In this document: piece after piece, positions 1-10,631 of the stretch
How positions within the stretch are numbered: position 1 is the first letter of the stretch
Layout of the letters: the number at the start of each line of letters is the position of its first letter
IMG/VR virus record: IMGVR_UViG_3300036770_002173
Location: 1-23,200 of that record
Strand: one strand, 5' to 3'
Origin: a virus
DNA length: 23,200 nt
The notes under the pieces: model-generated
Told to the model about the DNA's origin: nothing
The model's database searches: none
What the model saw: the letters and a program-made list of their open reading frames with translations, nothing else
Program-made: the position numbers and the translations under genes

Positions 1-3000
1 GTACAAGGTGTACAGGGTGTACAGGGCTTACAGGGTGTACAAGGTGTACAGGGTGTACAGGGTGTACAAGGTGTACAGGGTGTCCAAGGCGTACAAGGTG
101 TACAAGGCGTACAAGGCGTACAAGGTGTACAAGGCGTACAGGGTGTACAAGGCGTACAAGGCGTTCAAGGTATTCAAGGTTTTGGTATTATTTGGCGTGG
201 ATATTATGATTTTAATACTACATATTTCCAAAACGAAGTTGTATTCTATGACGGTAATAGTTGGATAGTACGTTATACTGGAGTTGAGGGAGTTCCAAAA
301 GGTATTGATGATCCTCTAGCAGTTCCAGGCCCAACTGATCTTGATACTTGGTGGGAGAGATTAGCTAGCCAAGGTATTCAAGGTGTCCAAGGCTTACAGG
401 GTGTACAGGGTGTACAGGGTGTACAGGGTGTACAGGGTGTACAAGGCGTTCAAGGTGTACAGGGTGTACAGGGTGTACAGGGTGTACAGGGTGTACAGGG
501 CGTACAAGGTGTACAGGGCGTACAAGGTGTACAAGGTGTACAGGGTGTTCAAGGCGTCCAAGGTGTCCAAGGTGTACAAGGTGTACAGGGTGTACAGGGT
601 GTACAGGGTGTTCAAGGTGTCCAAGGTGTACAAGGTGTACAGGGTGTACAAGGTGTACAGGGTGTACAAGGTGTTCAAGGTCTACAAGGTGTACAAGGTG
701 TACAAGGCGTACAGGGCGTTCAAGGTGTACAGGGTGTACAAGGACAGCAAGGTATTCAAGGTTTAGGATTTAATTGGCGTGGTCAATGGGATCCAACAAT
801 TGGTTATGCTAAGAATGATGCTGTAAGATATGAAGGTCAATCATATGTTTCCTTGACAATGGAGAACCTAAATCATATCCCACCAGATACATTAGATGTA
901 TATTGGGATATTATTGCTGCTCAAGGTGTACAGGGTGTTCAAGGTATACAAGGTATTCAAGGTGTACAGGGCGTACAAGGTGTACAAGGTGTACAAGGTG
1001 TACAAGGTGTACAGGGTATTCAAGGATTTAGTGTTGTATGGAAAGGTGAATACAATTCTGCAACATTATATCAACAAAACGATGTAGTGTATTATGATGG
1101 TGATAGTTTTATTGCTATCCATCCAATTACGTTTACACCACCATATGGTAAATTTAGTAATCAAATTCCAGAATTTAGTCCGGGTGTAGTTAATACTACA
1201 TATTGGAATAGAATGACAGCCCAAGGTGTTCAAGGCGTACAAGGTGTACAGGGTGTACAGGGTGTACAGGGTGTACAAGGCGTACAAGGCGTACAAGGCG
1301 TACAAGGCGTACAGGGTGTGCAAGGTGTACAGGGCGTACAGGGCGTACAGGGTGTACAAGGTGTACAAGGTGTACAGGGCGTACAGGGTGTACAGGGTGT
1401 CCAAGGTGTACAGGGCGTACAGGGCTTACAAGGTGTCCAAGGTGTACAGGGCGTACAGGGTGTACAGGGTGTCCAAGGTGTACAGGGCTTACAAGGTGTC
1501 CAAGGTGTACAGGGCGTTCAAGGTGTACAGGGTGTCCAAGGTGTACAGGGCTTACAAGGTGTACAGGGCGTACAGGGTGTACAGGGTGTCCAAGGTGTCC
1601 AAGGTGTACAGGGCGTACAGGGCGTACAAGGCGTTCAAGGTGTACAAGGCGTTCAAGGTGTACAAGGCGTTCAAGGTGTACAAGGCGTTCAAGGTGTACA
1701 AGGCGTTCAAGGCGTTCAAGGTGTACAAGGCGTTCAAGGTGTACAAGGCGTTCAAGGTGTACAAGGCGTTCAAGGTGTACAAGGTGTACAAGGCGTACAA
1801 GGTGTCCAAGGCGTTCAAGGTATTCAAGGTTTTGGTATTATTTGGCGTGGTGAATACGATTACACTAGAACTTATTATCAGAATGAAGTTGTATTCCATG
1901 ATGGAAGTTCTTGGATAGTACGTTATACCGGAGTAGAAGGAGTTCCAACAGGACTTTCAAATTCTTTAGCAGTTCCAGGACCAACTGATCTTGACACTTG
2001 GTGGGAAAGAATCGCTAGCCAAGGTGTACAAGGCGTTCAAGGTGTACAAGGCGTTCAAGGTGTACAAGGTGTTCAAGGTGTACAAGGCGTACAAGGTGTA
2101 CAAGGTGTACAGGGTGTACAGGGTGTACAGGGCGTCCAAGGTGTACAGGGTGTGCAAGGTGTACAAGGTGTACAAGGTGTACAAGGTGTACAAGGTCTAC
2201 AAGGTGTACAAGGTGTACAAGGTCTACAAGGCGTACAAGGTGTACAGGGTGTACAGGGTGTACAGGGTGTACAAGGCGTACAAGGCGTACAAGGTGTACA
2301 GGGTGTACAAGGTGTACAGGGTGTACAGGGTGTACAGGGTGTACAGGGTGTACAGGGTGTCCAAGGCTTACAGGGCGTACAAGGTGTCCAAGGCTTACAG
2401 GGCGTACAAGGTGTCCAAGGCTTACAGGGTGTACAGGGCGTTCAAGGCGTACAGGGTGTACAAGGTGTACAGGGCGTACAAGGCGTACAAGGTGTACAGG
2501 GTGTACAAGGTGTACAGGGTGTACAAGGCGTACAAGGCGTACAAGGCGTACAGGGTGTGCAAGGTGTACAGGGTGTGCAAGGTGTACAGGGCGTTCAAGG
2601 TCAACAGGGTATTCAAGGTGGTGGGGTTACATGGAGAGGTACATGGTCATCAACCTTTACGTATCAAAAGAATGATGCTGTATTTTGGAAAGGCACATCA
2701 TTTATTTCTATTGATCAACCTAATCTAAACCATCAACCAGATTTAAGTCCAAGTTATTGGGATATATTAGCAAGTCAAGGCGTACAAGGCGTACAAGGTG
2801 TCCAAGGCGTACAAGGTGTACAGGGTGTACAAGGCGTACAAGGTGTACAGGGTGTACAAGGTGTACAAGGCGTACAAGGCGTACAAGGCGTACAAGGCGT
2901 ACAAGGTGTACAAGGTTGGCAAGGTATTCAAGGTGTACAGGGTGTCCAAGGTGTCCAAGGTGTACAGGGCGTACAGGGTGTACAAGGTTGGCAAGGTATT

Positions 3001-6000
3001 CAAGGTGTACAGGGTGTCCAAGGTGTCCAAGGTGTACAGGGCGTACAGGGTGTCCAAGGCGTACAAGGCGTACAGGGTGTCCAAGGCGTACAAGGCGTAC
3101 AAGGTGTACAGGGCGTTCAAGGTGTACAAGGTGTACAAGGTGTACAAGGTGTACAGGGTGTACAAGGTGTACAGGGTGTACAAGGTGTACAAGGTGTACA
3201 GGGTGTACAGGGTGTACAAGGTGTTCAAGGTGTACAAGGTGTACAGGGTGTACAAGGCGTCCAAGGTGTACAGGGCGTACAAGGTGTACAAGGCGTACAG
3301 GGTGTACAGGGCATTCAAGGAAATCAAGGTGTCCAAGGTATCCAAGGTATTCAAGGTATTCAAGGTTTACAAGGTATCCAAGGGTTACAAGGTATCCAGG
3401 GTGTGCAAGGTCTACAGGGTATACAAGGCGTACAGGGCTTACAAGGTGTACAGGGTATTCAAGGTGTACAGGGTATTCAAGGTGTACAGGGTATTCAAGG
3501 TGTACAGGGTATTCAAGGTATTCAAGGTTTCAGTCTTATCTGGATGGGTACTTATAATTCGGGCACTACGTATCAACAAAACGATATTGTATTTTACCAA
3601 GGTAGTTCCTACATATATGTAAATTCAACATCCACTTCAGGTAATTTGCCAACGAATACTACATATTGGGATATGGTAGTAAGTCAAGGTATCCAAGGTA
3701 CACAGGGTGTGCAAGGCGTACAAGGCGTTCAAGGCATACAAGGTGGTCAAGGTATACAAGGTATACAAGGTGTACAAGGTGTACAAGGTGTACAAGGTGT
3801 CCAAGGTGTACAGGGTGTTCAAGGCTTACAAGGTGTACAAGGTGTACAAGGTGTCCAAGGACAACAAGGTATTCAAGGTATACAAGGTATTCAAGGTGTA
3901 CAGGGTGTACAGGGTATCCAAGGCGTACAAGGTGTACAAGGTGTACAAGGTGTACAAGGTGTACAAGGCGGACAGGGTGTACAGGGTGTACAAGGTGTAC
4001 AAGGTGTACAGGGTGTACAAGGCGGACAGGGTGTACAGGGTGTACAGGGTGTACAGGGTATACAAGGTGTACAAGGTGTCCAAGGACAACAAGGTATTCA
4101 AGGTGTACAGGGTATTCAAGGTGTACAGGGTCTACAAGGGTTCCAAGGTACTAAAGGTGAAGGATTTACATTCTTAGGTGATTGGATAAGTTCTCAGAAT
4201 TACGAAAGAAATGATACTGTATTCTATCAAGGTTCAAGTTATACAAGCACATTTGGTGATGGTTCTCCTGCATCTGGAAGTCCTTATTATAATACAAATA
4301 ATCCACCAGGTACAGATATAACCATACCTGGAGTTGCTAAGAGTACTAATGCCGGTGTATTCACATGTACTTCAACTAACTTATATAATGCTGAAGTAAT
4401 ACTAGTAAGTGGTACTGTTCCAGCAGGATCCACATTCCCTAATCCATATACTGGTGGAAATTATACTGCTGGCACTGTTTTAACTAATGTTGTTTTCTAT
4501 AATATTGGAACAACAAATGGTGCAAGTACTTCGTTCACTCTTGGTAATACACAATTTGCCGTATTTGGAGTTGACACATCTGGAGTCAATAGTGTAACCG
4601 GGCTTACATTTAAGGCTCGTCCATGGAACTTAGTTGCTAGCCAAGGTGTTCAAGGTGTTCAAGGTGTCCAAGGTCTACAAGGTATCCAAGGTGTACAAGG
4701 TATTCAAGGTGTACAGGGTGTACAGGGTGTACAAGGCGTACAGGGCGTACAGGGTATACAAGGTGGTCAAGGTGTACAGGGTGTACAGGGTGTACAAGGC
4801 GTACAAGGTATTCAAGGTGTACAAGGTGTTCAAGGTATTGTTGGTACTCCTGGTGGTTATACTGCATCATTTAATTGGGATAGTGCAACTACAGCAGCAG
4901 ATCCTGGCAGTGGTGACGTAAGATTAAGTCGTGCTTGGACAAGTGCAACTGCTGGTAGTGTTTCTATATATGTTGATCAATTAGACGCTCAAGGACAAGA
5001 TAGAACAGCGTTCTTTACTGCTATGACTGCTTTTGGATCATCAGGCAGTTACTACGGTGTTATAACATTACAACCAGATGGATCCAATACTAGATATGCC
5101 TTAACTGTTACCACAATAACCAATAATACTGGATGGTTTACCTTAACTGGTACATTTATTGATACACAAGGCACAGCGCCAGCAGATGGCAGTAAACTAA
5201 ACGTAGCATTCCAGCCCGCAGGTCAACAAGGTATTCAAGGTATCCAAGGTGTACAAGGTGTACAAGGTATTCAAGGTATCCAAGGCGTGCAAGGACGTCA
5301 AGGTGTACAGGGTGTACAGGGTGTACAAGGCGTACAAGGTGTACAAGGCGTACAGGGTGTACAAGGTGGTCAAGGCGTACAGGGTGTACAAGGTGTACAG
5401 GGTGTACAGGGATTACAAGGTGTCCAAGGCGTTCAAGGTGTACAAGGACGTCAAGGTGTACAGGGTGTGCAGGGTGTACAGGGATTACAAGGTGTACAGG
5501 GTGTACAGGGTGTACAAGGTGGTCAAGGTGTACAGGGTGTGCAGGGTGTACAGGGATTACAAGGTGTACAAGGTGTACAGGGTGTACAAGGACGTCAAGG
5601 TGTACAAGGTGTACAAGGTGTACAAGGTGTACAAGGTGTCCAAGGTATTCAAGGTTTCAGTTTGGTATGGAAAGGTAATTATTCAGCCGCTACTACATAT
5701 TTTGCCAATGATATTGTATTCCATAATGGTGCTAGTTATATTTTTGTAAATTCTACTGCTACCGCAGGTCAAACACCTTCAACAGGTATTGGTCAAACTT
5801 TATCAGTTAATACTGCTTATTGGAATCAAATTACTAGCCAAGGTATTCAAGGTGTTCAAGGTGTTCAAGGTGTACAGGGTATTCAAGGTGTACAAGGTGT
5901 ACAGGGTATTCAAGGTGTACAGGGTATTCAAGGCGTCCAAGGTGTACAAGGTGTACAGGGTGTACAAGGTGTACAAGGTGGTCAAGGTGTGCAGGGTGTA

Positions 6001-9000
6001 CAGGGTGTACAGGGTATTCAAGGTGTACAAGGTGTACAAGGTGTGCAGGGTATTCAAGGCTTTAGTATTGTTTGGAAAGGAACTTGGTCTTCTGCAACAA
6101 CTTATACACAAAATGATACTGTATATTATAATGGCCAAAGTTACATTTATGTAAATTCAACCCCAGCAGCCAACCAAGCACCGTCAACAGGTCAAGGATC
6201 AAGCCTTGTAGTTAACACTGCATACTGGAACCAAATGACCAGTCAAGGCATCCAAGGTGTTCAAGGCGTTCAAGGTGTGCAGGGCATACAAGGTGTACAA
6301 GGACGTCAAGGTGTACAAGGTGTTCAAGGCGTACAAGGTGTACAAGGTGTCCAAGGTGTACAGGGTGTACAAGGTGTACAGGGCGTACAAGGTGTCCAAG
6401 GTGTCCAAGGTGGTCAAGGCGTTCAAGGCGTTCAAGGCGTTCAAGGTGTACAGGGCATTCAAGGTTTTAGTTTAGTATGGAAAGGAACATACGCTGCTGG
6501 TACAACATATACACAAAATGATACTGTATTTTACAATGGTAATAGTTACATATTTGTAAACTCAACCCCAACCGCAGGACAAGCCCCATCAACTGGAATA
6601 GGTGCATCACTTATAGTTAATACTGCCTACTGGAACCAAATGACCAGTCAAGGTATACAAGGTATCCAAGGTGGTCAAGGTATTCAAGGTGTACAGGGTG
6701 TACAGGGCTTACAAGGCGTACAAGGTATTCAAGGTGTACAAGGACGTCAGGGCGTACAAGGTATTCAAGGTGTACAAGGTGTACAAGGTGTACAAGGTGG
6801 TCAAGGTGTACAGGGTGTACAGGGCGTACAGGGCGTACAAGGTGTACAAGGTGTCCAAGGTGTACAAGGACAACAAGGTATTCAAGGTTCAGGCTTTAAG
6901 TGGCGTGGTTCTTGGGGTGCAGGAGTTAGCTATGCTCAAAGTGATATGGTTATCTTCTCTGGTAGCACATATGTAAATATTGGAGCATATACTACACAAG
7001 AACTAACTGGAGTATCGATAACATCCAATGGTTTAAGTTTCTCAAGTACAACAGCACCAGCAGTGGGTACAACTGTTATTGTCGTTGGAACAAATACTGG
7101 TGGTGGTAGTTTACAAAGTTACAGCACAAATAATCCTACTGGTGGTTGGGTATATTACATTAAAGCAAGTACCTCGACATCTGTCGAATTAGGATTAAGT
7201 TACGCAAGTTCAACAAGAGTCAGTAATAGTGCTGGAACACCAACAGGATTATTATTCTATGCTAATAGCCGTACACCACAATTCCATGACTCTGATAACG
7301 TAGACAATGGTACATTCTTCCAAAATTGGGAATTGACAGGTGCACAGGGTATTCAAGGCGTACAAGGTGTACAAGGTGTACAAGGTGTACAAGGACGTCA
7401 AGGTGTACAGGGTGTACAAGGTGTACAGGGTGTACAAGGTGTACAGGGCGTACAGGGTGTACAAGGTTATAGTACTACTTGGAGAGGTACATATGCCGCT
7501 GGTACAACATATTACGCTAATGACATTGTATTCTATGATGGCAATAGTTACATCTATAAAAACTTAACTGCGGCAGCGGGACAAACACCAGCAACTGGTA
7601 ATCCTCCAGTAGTCAATAGTACATACTGGAATCAAATGACTAGTCAAGGTATCCAAGGTATCCAAGGTGTACAGGGTGTACAAGGTGTCCAAGGTGTCCA
7701 AGGACGTCAAGGTGTACAAGGTGTACAAGGTGTACAAGGCGTACAAGGTGTACAAGGCGTACAAGGCGTACAAGGTGTACAGGGTTACAGTGCTGTTTGG
7801 AGAGGCACATATGCTCCTGGAACTACATATTATTCTAATGATATTGTATTCTATGATGGTAATAGTTACATATTTGTAAATGCAACTGCAACGGCAGGAC
7901 AAACACCAGCAACTGGCAATCCTCCAGTAGTTAATACTACCTACTGGAATCAAATGACCAGCCAAGGTATCCAAGGTATCCAAGGTGTACAAGGTGTCCA
8001 AGGTGTCCAAGGTGTCCAAGGACGTCAAGGTGTACAAGGTGTACAGGGCGTACAAGGTGTACAGGGCGTACAGGGTGTACAGGGTGTACAGGGTGGTCAA
8101 GGTGTACAAGGCGTACAAGGCGTACAAGGTGTACAAGGTGTACAAGGTGTACAAGGTGTACAGGGTGTACAGGGTGTACAAGGTTACAGTACTACTTGGA
8201 GAGGTACATATGCCGGTGGTACTACATACTATGCTAATGATATTGTATATCATAATGGCAATAGTTATATCTACATCAACGCCACTGCTGGATCAGGCCA
8301 AGCCCCATCAACTGGAATAGGTGCATCACTTGTAGTTAATACCACATACTGGAACCAAATGACCAGCCAAGGTATTCAAGGTTTACAAGGTGTACAAGGT
8401 GTACAGGGTGTACAGGGTGTTCAAGGTATTCAAGGTGTACAAGGACGTCAAGGCGTACAAGGAGTACAAGGTGTTCAAGGAGTACAGGGTGTTCAAGGTG
8501 GTCAAGGCGTCCAAGGCGTCCAAGGCGTCCAAGGCGTCCAAGGCGTCCAAGGTGTACAGGGCGTACAGGGTGTACAAGGTTATAGTACTACTTGGAGAGG
8601 AACTTGGAATTCTACTAACACATACTATGCTAATGATATTGTATTCCATAATGGTAATAGTTTCATTTATAAAAATGCTACACCATCATCTAATCAGGAA
8701 CCATCAACAGGTGTAGGACAAAGTTTAGTAGTCAATAGTACATATTGGGATCAAATGACCAGCCAGGGTATCCAAGGTATCCAAGGTGTACAAGGTGTCC
8801 AAGGAGTACAGGGTGTACAAGGACGTCAAGGTGTCCAAGGCGTACAAGGAGTACAAGGTGTACAGGGTGTACAAGGTGTACAGGGTGTACAGGGTGGTCA
8901 GGGTGTCCAAGGCGTCCAAGGCGTCCAAGGCGTACAGGGCGTACAGGGTGTACAGGGTGGTCAAGGTGTTCAAGGTGTACAGGGTGTACAGGGTGTACAG

Positions 9001-10617
9001 GGACGTCAAGGTGTCCAAGGTGTACAAGGCGTACAAGGTCTACAAGGTGTACAAGGTGGTCAAGGCGTACAAGGCGTACAAGGTGTACAAGGCGTACAAG
9101 GTGTACAAGGTGTACAAGGCGTACAGGGTGTACAAGGTGTTCAAGGTTACAGCACAGTTTGGAGAGGAACTTACGCAGCAGGTACAACTTATTATGCTAA
9201 TGATATTGTATTCCATAATGGTGCTAGTTACATATACATTAATGCTACTGCCGGATCAGGTCAGGCCCCATCAACTGGAATAGGTGCATCACTTGTAGTT
9301 AATACCACATACTGGAACCAAATGGTAAGCCAAGGTATTCAAGGCTTACAAGGTGTACAAGGTGTACAGGGAGTCCAAGGTGTACAGGGTGGACAAGGTG
9401 TCCAAGGTGTACAGGGTGTACAAGGCGTACAAGGTGTACAAGGTGTACAGGGTGGTCAAGGCGTACAAGGACGTCAAGGTGTACAAGGTGTACAGGGCAT
9501 CCAAGGTGTACAGGGTGTACAGGGTGTACAGGGTGGACAAGGTGTACAAGGTAATCAAGGTGTACAAGGTGTACAAGGTGTACAGGGTATCCAAGGTGTA
9601 CAAGGTGTACAAGGTGGTCAAGGCGTACAAGGACGTCAAGGTGTACAGGGCGTACAAGGTGTACAGGGCGTACAGGGTGTACAGGGTGTACAGGGTGGTC
9701 AAGGTGTACAAGGAAATCAAGGAGTACAGGGTGTACAAGGCATCCAAGGTGTACAGGGCGTACAGGGTGGACAAGGTGTTCAAGGTCTTGGTGTAGTATG
9801 GAAAGGGACTTGGAGTAGCGCAACAACTTATTCTGTGAATGATATGGTGTTCTTTAATGGAACAAGTTATATCGCTGTAGCAGTTAACACAAATAGTCAA
9901 CCACCAAGTGCAAATTGGGCACAAATTAGCAGTCAAGGTATCCAAGGTGTACAAGGCGTTCAAGGTGGCCAAGGCGTTCAAGGCGTTCAAGGCGTTCAAG
10001 GTGTGCAGGGTGTACAGGGTGGTCAAGGTGTACAGGGTGTACAAGGAGTTCAAGGAATCCAAGGTGTACAGGGTGTACAAGGTGGCCAAGGTGTACAAGG
10101 CAATCAAGGTGTACAGGGCGTACAAGGTGTACAAGGTAGTCAAGGCGTACAGGGCGTACAGGGCGGTCAAGGTATACAGGGTGTACAAGGTATTCAAGGC
10201 GTACAAGGATTCCAAGGATTCCAAGGATTCCAAGGATTTACTGGAGCCCAGGGTGTACAAGGATTCCAAGGATTCCAAGGCTTTACTGGAGCACAAGGTG
10301 TACAAGGTTTCCAAGGATTCGTTGGACAACAAGGTATACAGGGTATCCAAGGTGAAAAAGGTCTACAGGGTGATACAGGTACACAAGGATTTACAGGAAG
10401 TACAGGTGCTCAAGGTACTACAGGTACTACAGGTGATACAGGTTTACAGGGATTACCAGGACCACAAGGTGCTACAGGAAGCACTGGTTCACAAGGTACA
10501 CAAGGTCCACAAGGTATAGACGGAACTATTGGAACACTATCACTAGCAGACTTCAAGAATGTAGTGGCCAATAGTGCTAACTTCGCAGACTTTAAGACTA
10601 ATGTAGCAGCACTATAA
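1..10617 (+). CDS. Giant phage fibre protein of Gly-X-Gln collagen-like linkers and CBM5/12-like modules (5' partial)
   Basis: The frame starting at base 1 is open to the TAA at 10615, so at least 3,538 residues are present and the start codon lies upstream. The ATG at 853 lies inside a folded module and is not a credible start. About 2,200 residues are Gly-X-Gln triplets, X mostly Val, then Ile, Leu, Gly, Arg, Gln, Asn, Trp, Phe or Ser. They link 18 folded modules. Seventeen share W-x-G-x-(Y/W)...Y-x-x-N-D-x-V-x-x-x-G-x-S-(Y/F/W)...(Y)W, which resembles carbohydrate-binding module family 5/12. The C-terminus changes to more classical triplets (GPQ, GST, GDT), then a 30-residue tail rich in ADF/AL. 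I saw only one cysteine (module at 4159). The likely role is a very long virion fibre that contacts surface polysaccharide; fibre and ligand are inference. The second fibre gene follows 14 bases downstream. Confidence 0.9.
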   Translation, partial: VQGVQGVQGLQGVQGVQGVQGVQGVQGVQGVQGVQGVQGVQGVQGVQGVQGVQGVQGIQGFGIIWRGYYDFNTTYFQNEVVFYDGNSWIVRYTGVEGVPKGIDDPLAVPGPTDLDTWWERLASQGIQGVQGLQGVQGVQGVQGVQGVQGVQGVQGVQGVQGVQGVQGVQGVQGVQGVQGVQGVQGVQGVQGVQGVQGVQGVQGVQGVQGVQGVQGVQGVQGVQGVQGLQGVQGVQGVQGVQGVQGVQGQQGIQGLGFNWRGQWDPTIGYAKNDAVRYEGQSYVSLTMENLNHIPPDTLDVYWDIIAAQGVQGVQGIQGIQGVQGVQGVQGVQGVQGVQGIQGFSVVWKGEYNSATLYQQNDVVYYDGDSFIAIHPITFTPPYGKFSNQIPEFSPGVVNTTYWNRMTAQGVQGVQGVQGVQGVQGVQGVQGVQGVQGVQGVQGVQGVQGVQGVQGVQGVQGVQGVQGVQGVQGVQGLQGVQGVQGVQGVQGVQGVQGLQGVQGVQGVQGVQGVQGVQGLQGVQGVQGVQGVQGVQGVQGVQGVQGVQGVQGVQGVQGVQGVQGVQGVQGVQGVQGVQGVQGVQGVQGVQGVQGVQGVQGVQGVQGVQGIQGFGIIWRGEYDYTRTYYQNEVVFHDGSSWIVRYTGVEGVPTGLSNSLAVPGPTDLDTWWERIASQGVQGVQGVQGVQGVQGVQGVQGVQGVQGVQGVQGVQGVQGVQGVQGVQGVQGVQGVQGLQGVQGVQGLQGVQGVQGVQGVQGVQGVQGVQGVQGVQGVQGVQGVQGVQGVQGVQGLQGVQGVQGLQGVQGVQGLQGVQGVQGVQGVQGVQGVQGVQGVQGVQGVQGVQGVQGVQGVQGVQGVQGVQGVQGVQGQQGIQGGGVTWRGTWSSTFTYQKNDAVFWKGTSFISIDQPNLNHQPDLSPSYWDILASQGVQGVQGVQGVQGVQGVQGVQGVQGVQGVQGVQGVQGVQGVQGVQGWQGIQGVQGVQGVQGVQGVQGVQGWQGIQGVQGVQGVQGVQGVQGVQGVQGVQGVQGVQGVQGVQGVQGVQGVQGVQGVQGVQGVQGVQGVQGVQGVQGVQGVQGVQGVQGVQGVQGVQGVQGVQGVQGVQGIQGNQGVQGIQGIQGIQGLQGIQGLQGIQGVQGLQGIQGVQGLQGVQGIQGVQGIQGVQGIQGVQGIQGIQGFSLIWMGTYNSGTTYQQNDIVFYQGSSYIYVNSTSTSGNLPTNTTYWDMVVSQGIQGTQGVQGVQGVQGIQGGQGIQGIQGVQGVQGVQGVQGVQGVQGLQGVQGVQGVQGQQGIQGIQGIQGVQGVQGIQGVQGVQGVQGVQGVQGGQGVQGVQGVQGVQGVQGGQGVQGVQGVQGIQGVQGVQGQQGIQGVQGIQGVQGLQGFQGTKGEGFTFLGDWISSQNYERNDTVFYQGSSYTSTFGDGSPASGSPYYNTNNPPGTDITIPGVAKSTNAGVFTCTSTNLYNAEVILVSGTVPAGSTFPNPYTGGNYTAGTVLTNVVFYNIGTTNGASTSFTLGNTQFAVFGVDTSGVNSVTGLTFKARPWNLVASQGVQGVQGVQGLQGIQGVQGIQGVQGVQGVQGVQGVQGIQGGQGVQGVQGVQGVQGIQGVQGVQGIVGTPGGYTASFNWDSATTAADPGSGDVRLSRAWTSATAGSVSIYVDQLDAQGQDRTAFFTAMTAFGSSGSYYGVITLQPDGSNTRYALTVTTITNNTGWFTLTGTFIDTQGTAPADGSKLNVAFQPAGQQGIQGIQGVQGVQGIQGIQGVQGRQGVQGVQGVQGVQGVQGVQGVQGGQGVQGVQGVQGVQGLQGVQGVQGVQGRQGVQGVQGVQGLQGVQGVQGVQGGQGVQGVQGVQGLQGVQGVQGVQGRQGVQGVQGVQGVQGVQGIQGFSLVWKGNYSAATTYFANDIVFHNGASYIFVNSTATAGQTPSTGIGQTLSVNTAYWNQITSQGIQGVQGVQGVQGIQGVQGVQGIQGVQGIQGVQGVQGVQGVQGVQGGQGVQGVQGVQGIQGVQGVQGVQGIQGFSIVWKGTWSSATTYTQNDTVYYNGQSYIYVNSTPAANQAPSTGQGSSLVVNTAYWNQMTSQGIQGVQGVQGVQGIQGVQGRQGVQGVQGVQGVQGVQGVQGVQGVQGVQGVQGVQGGQGVQGVQGVQGVQGIQGFSLVWKGTYAAGTTYTQNDTVFYNGNSYIFVNSTPTAGQAPSTGIGASLIVNTAYWNQMTSQGIQGIQGGQGIQGVQGVQGLQGVQGIQGVQGRQGVQGIQGVQGVQGVQGGQGVQGVQGVQGVQGVQGVQGVQGQQGIQGSGFKWRGSWGAGVSYAQSDMVIFSGSTYVNIGAYTTQELTGVSITSNGLSFSSTTAPAVGTTVIVVGTNTGGGSLQSYSTNNPTGGWVYYIKASTSTSVELGLSYASSTRVSNSAGTPTGLLFYANSRTPQFHDSDNVDNGTFFQNWELTGAQGIQGVQGVQGVQGVQGRQGVQGVQGVQGVQGVQGVQGVQGYSTTWRGTYAAGTTYYANDIVFYDGNSYIYKNLTAAAGQTPATGNPPVVNSTYWNQMTSQGIQGIQGVQGVQGVQGVQGRQGVQGVQGVQGVQGVQGVQGVQGVQGYSAVWRGTYAPGTTYYSNDIVFYDGNSYIFVNATATAGQTPATGNPPVVNTTYWNQMTSQGIQGIQGVQGVQGVQGVQGRQGVQGVQGVQGVQGVQGVQGVQGGQGVQGVQGVQGVQGVQGVQGVQGVQGVQGYSTTWRGTYAGGTTYYANDIVYHNGNSYIYINATAGSGQAPSTGIGASLVVNTTYWNQMTSQGIQGLQGVQGVQGVQGVQGIQGVQGRQGVQGVQGVQGVQGVQGGQGVQGVQGVQGVQGVQGVQGVQGVQGYSTTWRGTWNSTNTYYANDIVFHNGNSFIYKNATPSSNQEPSTGVGQSLVVNSTYWDQMTSQGIQGIQGVQGVQGVQGVQGRQGVQGVQGVQGVQGVQGVQGVQGGQGVQGVQGVQGVQGVQGVQGGQGVQGVQGVQGVQGRQGVQGVQGVQGLQGVQGGQGVQGVQGVQGVQGVQGVQGVQGVQGVQGYSTVWRGTYAAGTTYYANDIVFHNGASYIYINATAGSGQAPSTGIGASLVVNTTYWNQMVSQGIQGLQGVQGVQGVQGVQGGQGVQGVQGVQGVQGVQGVQGGQGVQGRQGVQGVQGIQGVQGVQGVQGGQGVQGNQGVQGVQGVQGIQGVQGVQGGQGVQGRQGVQGVQGVQGVQGVQGVQGGQGVQGNQGVQGVQGIQGVQGVQGGQGVQGLGVVWKGTWSSATTYSVNDMVFFNGTSYIAVAVNTNSQPPSANWAQISSQGIQGVQGVQGGQGVQGVQGVQGVQGVQGGQGVQGVQGVQGIQGVQGVQGGQGVQGNQGVQGVQGVQGSQGVQGVQGGQGIQGVQGIQGVQGFQGFQGFQGFTGAQGVQGFQGFQGFTGAQGVQGFQGFVGQQGIQGIQGEKGLQGDTGTQGFTGSTGAQGTTGTTGDTGLQGLPGPQGATGSTGSQGTQGPQGIDGTIGTLSLADFKNVVANSANFADFKTNVAAL
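1630..1782 (+). repeat. 18-base tandem repeat GGCGTTCAAGGTGTACAA
   Basis: An alternating pair of GVQ codon sets (GGC GTT CAA, then GGT GTA CAA) repeats about eight times with very little variation. Surrounding linker DNA uses a mixed codon order, so this homogeneous block is probably a young local expansion. Confidence 0.7.
2914..3057 (+). repeat. 72-base tandem duplication within a linker (two copies)
   Basis: The unit encodes GWQGIQG followed by GVQ triplets and begins with GGTTGGCAAGGTATTCAAGG at 2914 and again at 2986. The copies are almost identical, including their silent codon choices (same GTA/GTC and CAA/CAG order). They differ near the right end, where GTACAA in copy one is GTCCAA in copy two. 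This looks like recent unequal recombination or slippage. Confidence 0.8.
4159..4641 (+). other. Long CBM5/12-like module with an inserted beta domain
   Basis: The module opens with FTFLGDW...[14 protein letters not shown], the usual carbohydrate-binding signature. Instead of closing after about 55 residues it carries roughly 100 extra residues, rich in Thr, Ser, Gly and Val and ending [11 protein letters not shown]. The insert resembles the module seen twice in the downstream 1,008-residue protein (GS-x-TGY...TNG...FTLS...GLTF). It holds the only cysteine I saw in the visible giant protein. Its linker boundary is also atypical ([10 protein letters not shown]). Confidence 0.65.
4837..5220 (+). 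other. Distinct beta-rich module (DPGSG type) in the giant fibre
   Basis: This is the only folded module here without the W-x-G...ND-x-V signature. Landmarks are [11 protein letters not shown], a central [25 protein letters not shown], and a closing VAFQPAG just before the triplets resume. The N-terminal part of the next gene has the same landmarks in the same order (ADPGSGFVSF, DKSGNNIGSFINALSAYG, ITFSPAG). The two are therefore homologous. The function is unknown. Confidence 0.7.
5656..6648 (+). repeat. Three CBM5/12-like modules at an exact 405-base period
   Basis: Modules start at 5656, 6061 and 6466. Each is 183 bases, and the two linkers between them are 222 bases each. Each module starts F-S-(L/I)-VWKG and ends NTAYWNQ(I/M)TSQGIQG, with (P/Q)STG in the middle. 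Equal module and linker lengths point to duplication of the whole unit with little later slippage. Confidence 0.8.
6889..7344 (+). other. Second long CBM5/12-like module with an inserted beta domain
   Basis: It starts SGFKWRGSW...[14 protein letters not shown] and then carries about 95 extra residues containing [23 protein letters not shown] and GTPTGLLF. It closes with [11 protein letters not shown]. The preceding linker ends GQQGIQG, as for the modules at 763 and 2620. The insert is a diverged relative of the one at 4159 and of two modules in the next gene. Confidence 0.65.
7468..9330 (+). repeat. Five near-identical CBM5/12-like modules (YS-x-x-WRGT class)
   Basis: Modules lie at 7468-7644, 7786-7962, 8185-8367, 8581-8763 and 9148-9330. 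All begin YS(T/A)(T/V)WRGT, carry (A/S)NDIV(F/Y)(Y/H)(D/N)G(N/A)S(Y/F)I and end W(N/D)QM(T/V)SQGIQG. The first two are 177 bases with the variant [11 protein letters not shown]; the other three are 183 bases. The aromatic positions expected to form a carbohydrate-binding face in CBM5/12 folds are kept. The linkers carry GRQ and GGQ triplets absent from the first third of the gene. Confidence 0.8.
9787..9933 (+). other. Last, minimal CBM5/12-like module
   Basis: This 49-residue module is the closest to the chitin-binding type 3 pattern: [30 protein letters not shown], then [10 protein letters not shown]. It lacks the STG loop of its neighbours. It supports assigning the whole family to CBM5/12-like folds, although sugar specificity cannot be read from the sequence. 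Confidence 0.75.
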
Positions 10618-10631
10618 GGAGATGACTAGCA

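Larger units (their letters stand above)
181..3684 (+). repeat. Super-repeat of three module classes (A-B-C, A-B-C) in the giant fibre
   Basis: Six folded modules lie at 181-369, 763-921, 1027-1221, 1831-2019, 2620-2775 and 3529-3684. The first and fourth are near-identical: both contain RYTGVEGVP and [12 protein letters not shown], and about 50 of 63 residues match by eye. The second and fifth share KNDAV, NLNH and YWDI. The third and sixth share YNS-x-T-x-YQQND. The order A-B-C is therefore repeated, which suggests duplication of a three-module block. The linkers between them have since changed length independently. Confidence 0.75.

Noticed and set aside
853-858. ATG at 853 as the start of the giant fibre gene
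   Set aside because: The frame is open upstream to base 1 through a module and linkers of the same type, and the ATG sits inside the module at 763-921 with no ribosome site.
2757-9200. Arg/Cys/Thr-rich open frames ([10 protein letters not shown] type) within the linkers
   Set aside because: These are also shadows of the GVQ repeat in the remaining frame, with no start signals or plausible product.
1-10206. CRISPR array
   Set aside because: The short periodic repeats are in-frame coding triplets without unique spacers.
8-10519. Long alternative open frames encoding YKVYRV-type and TLYTLY-type repeats on both strands
   Set aside because: They are other-frame readings of the nine-base GVQ repeat, which lacks stops in several frames. 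They break in the non-repetitive modules and carry no ribosome sites.
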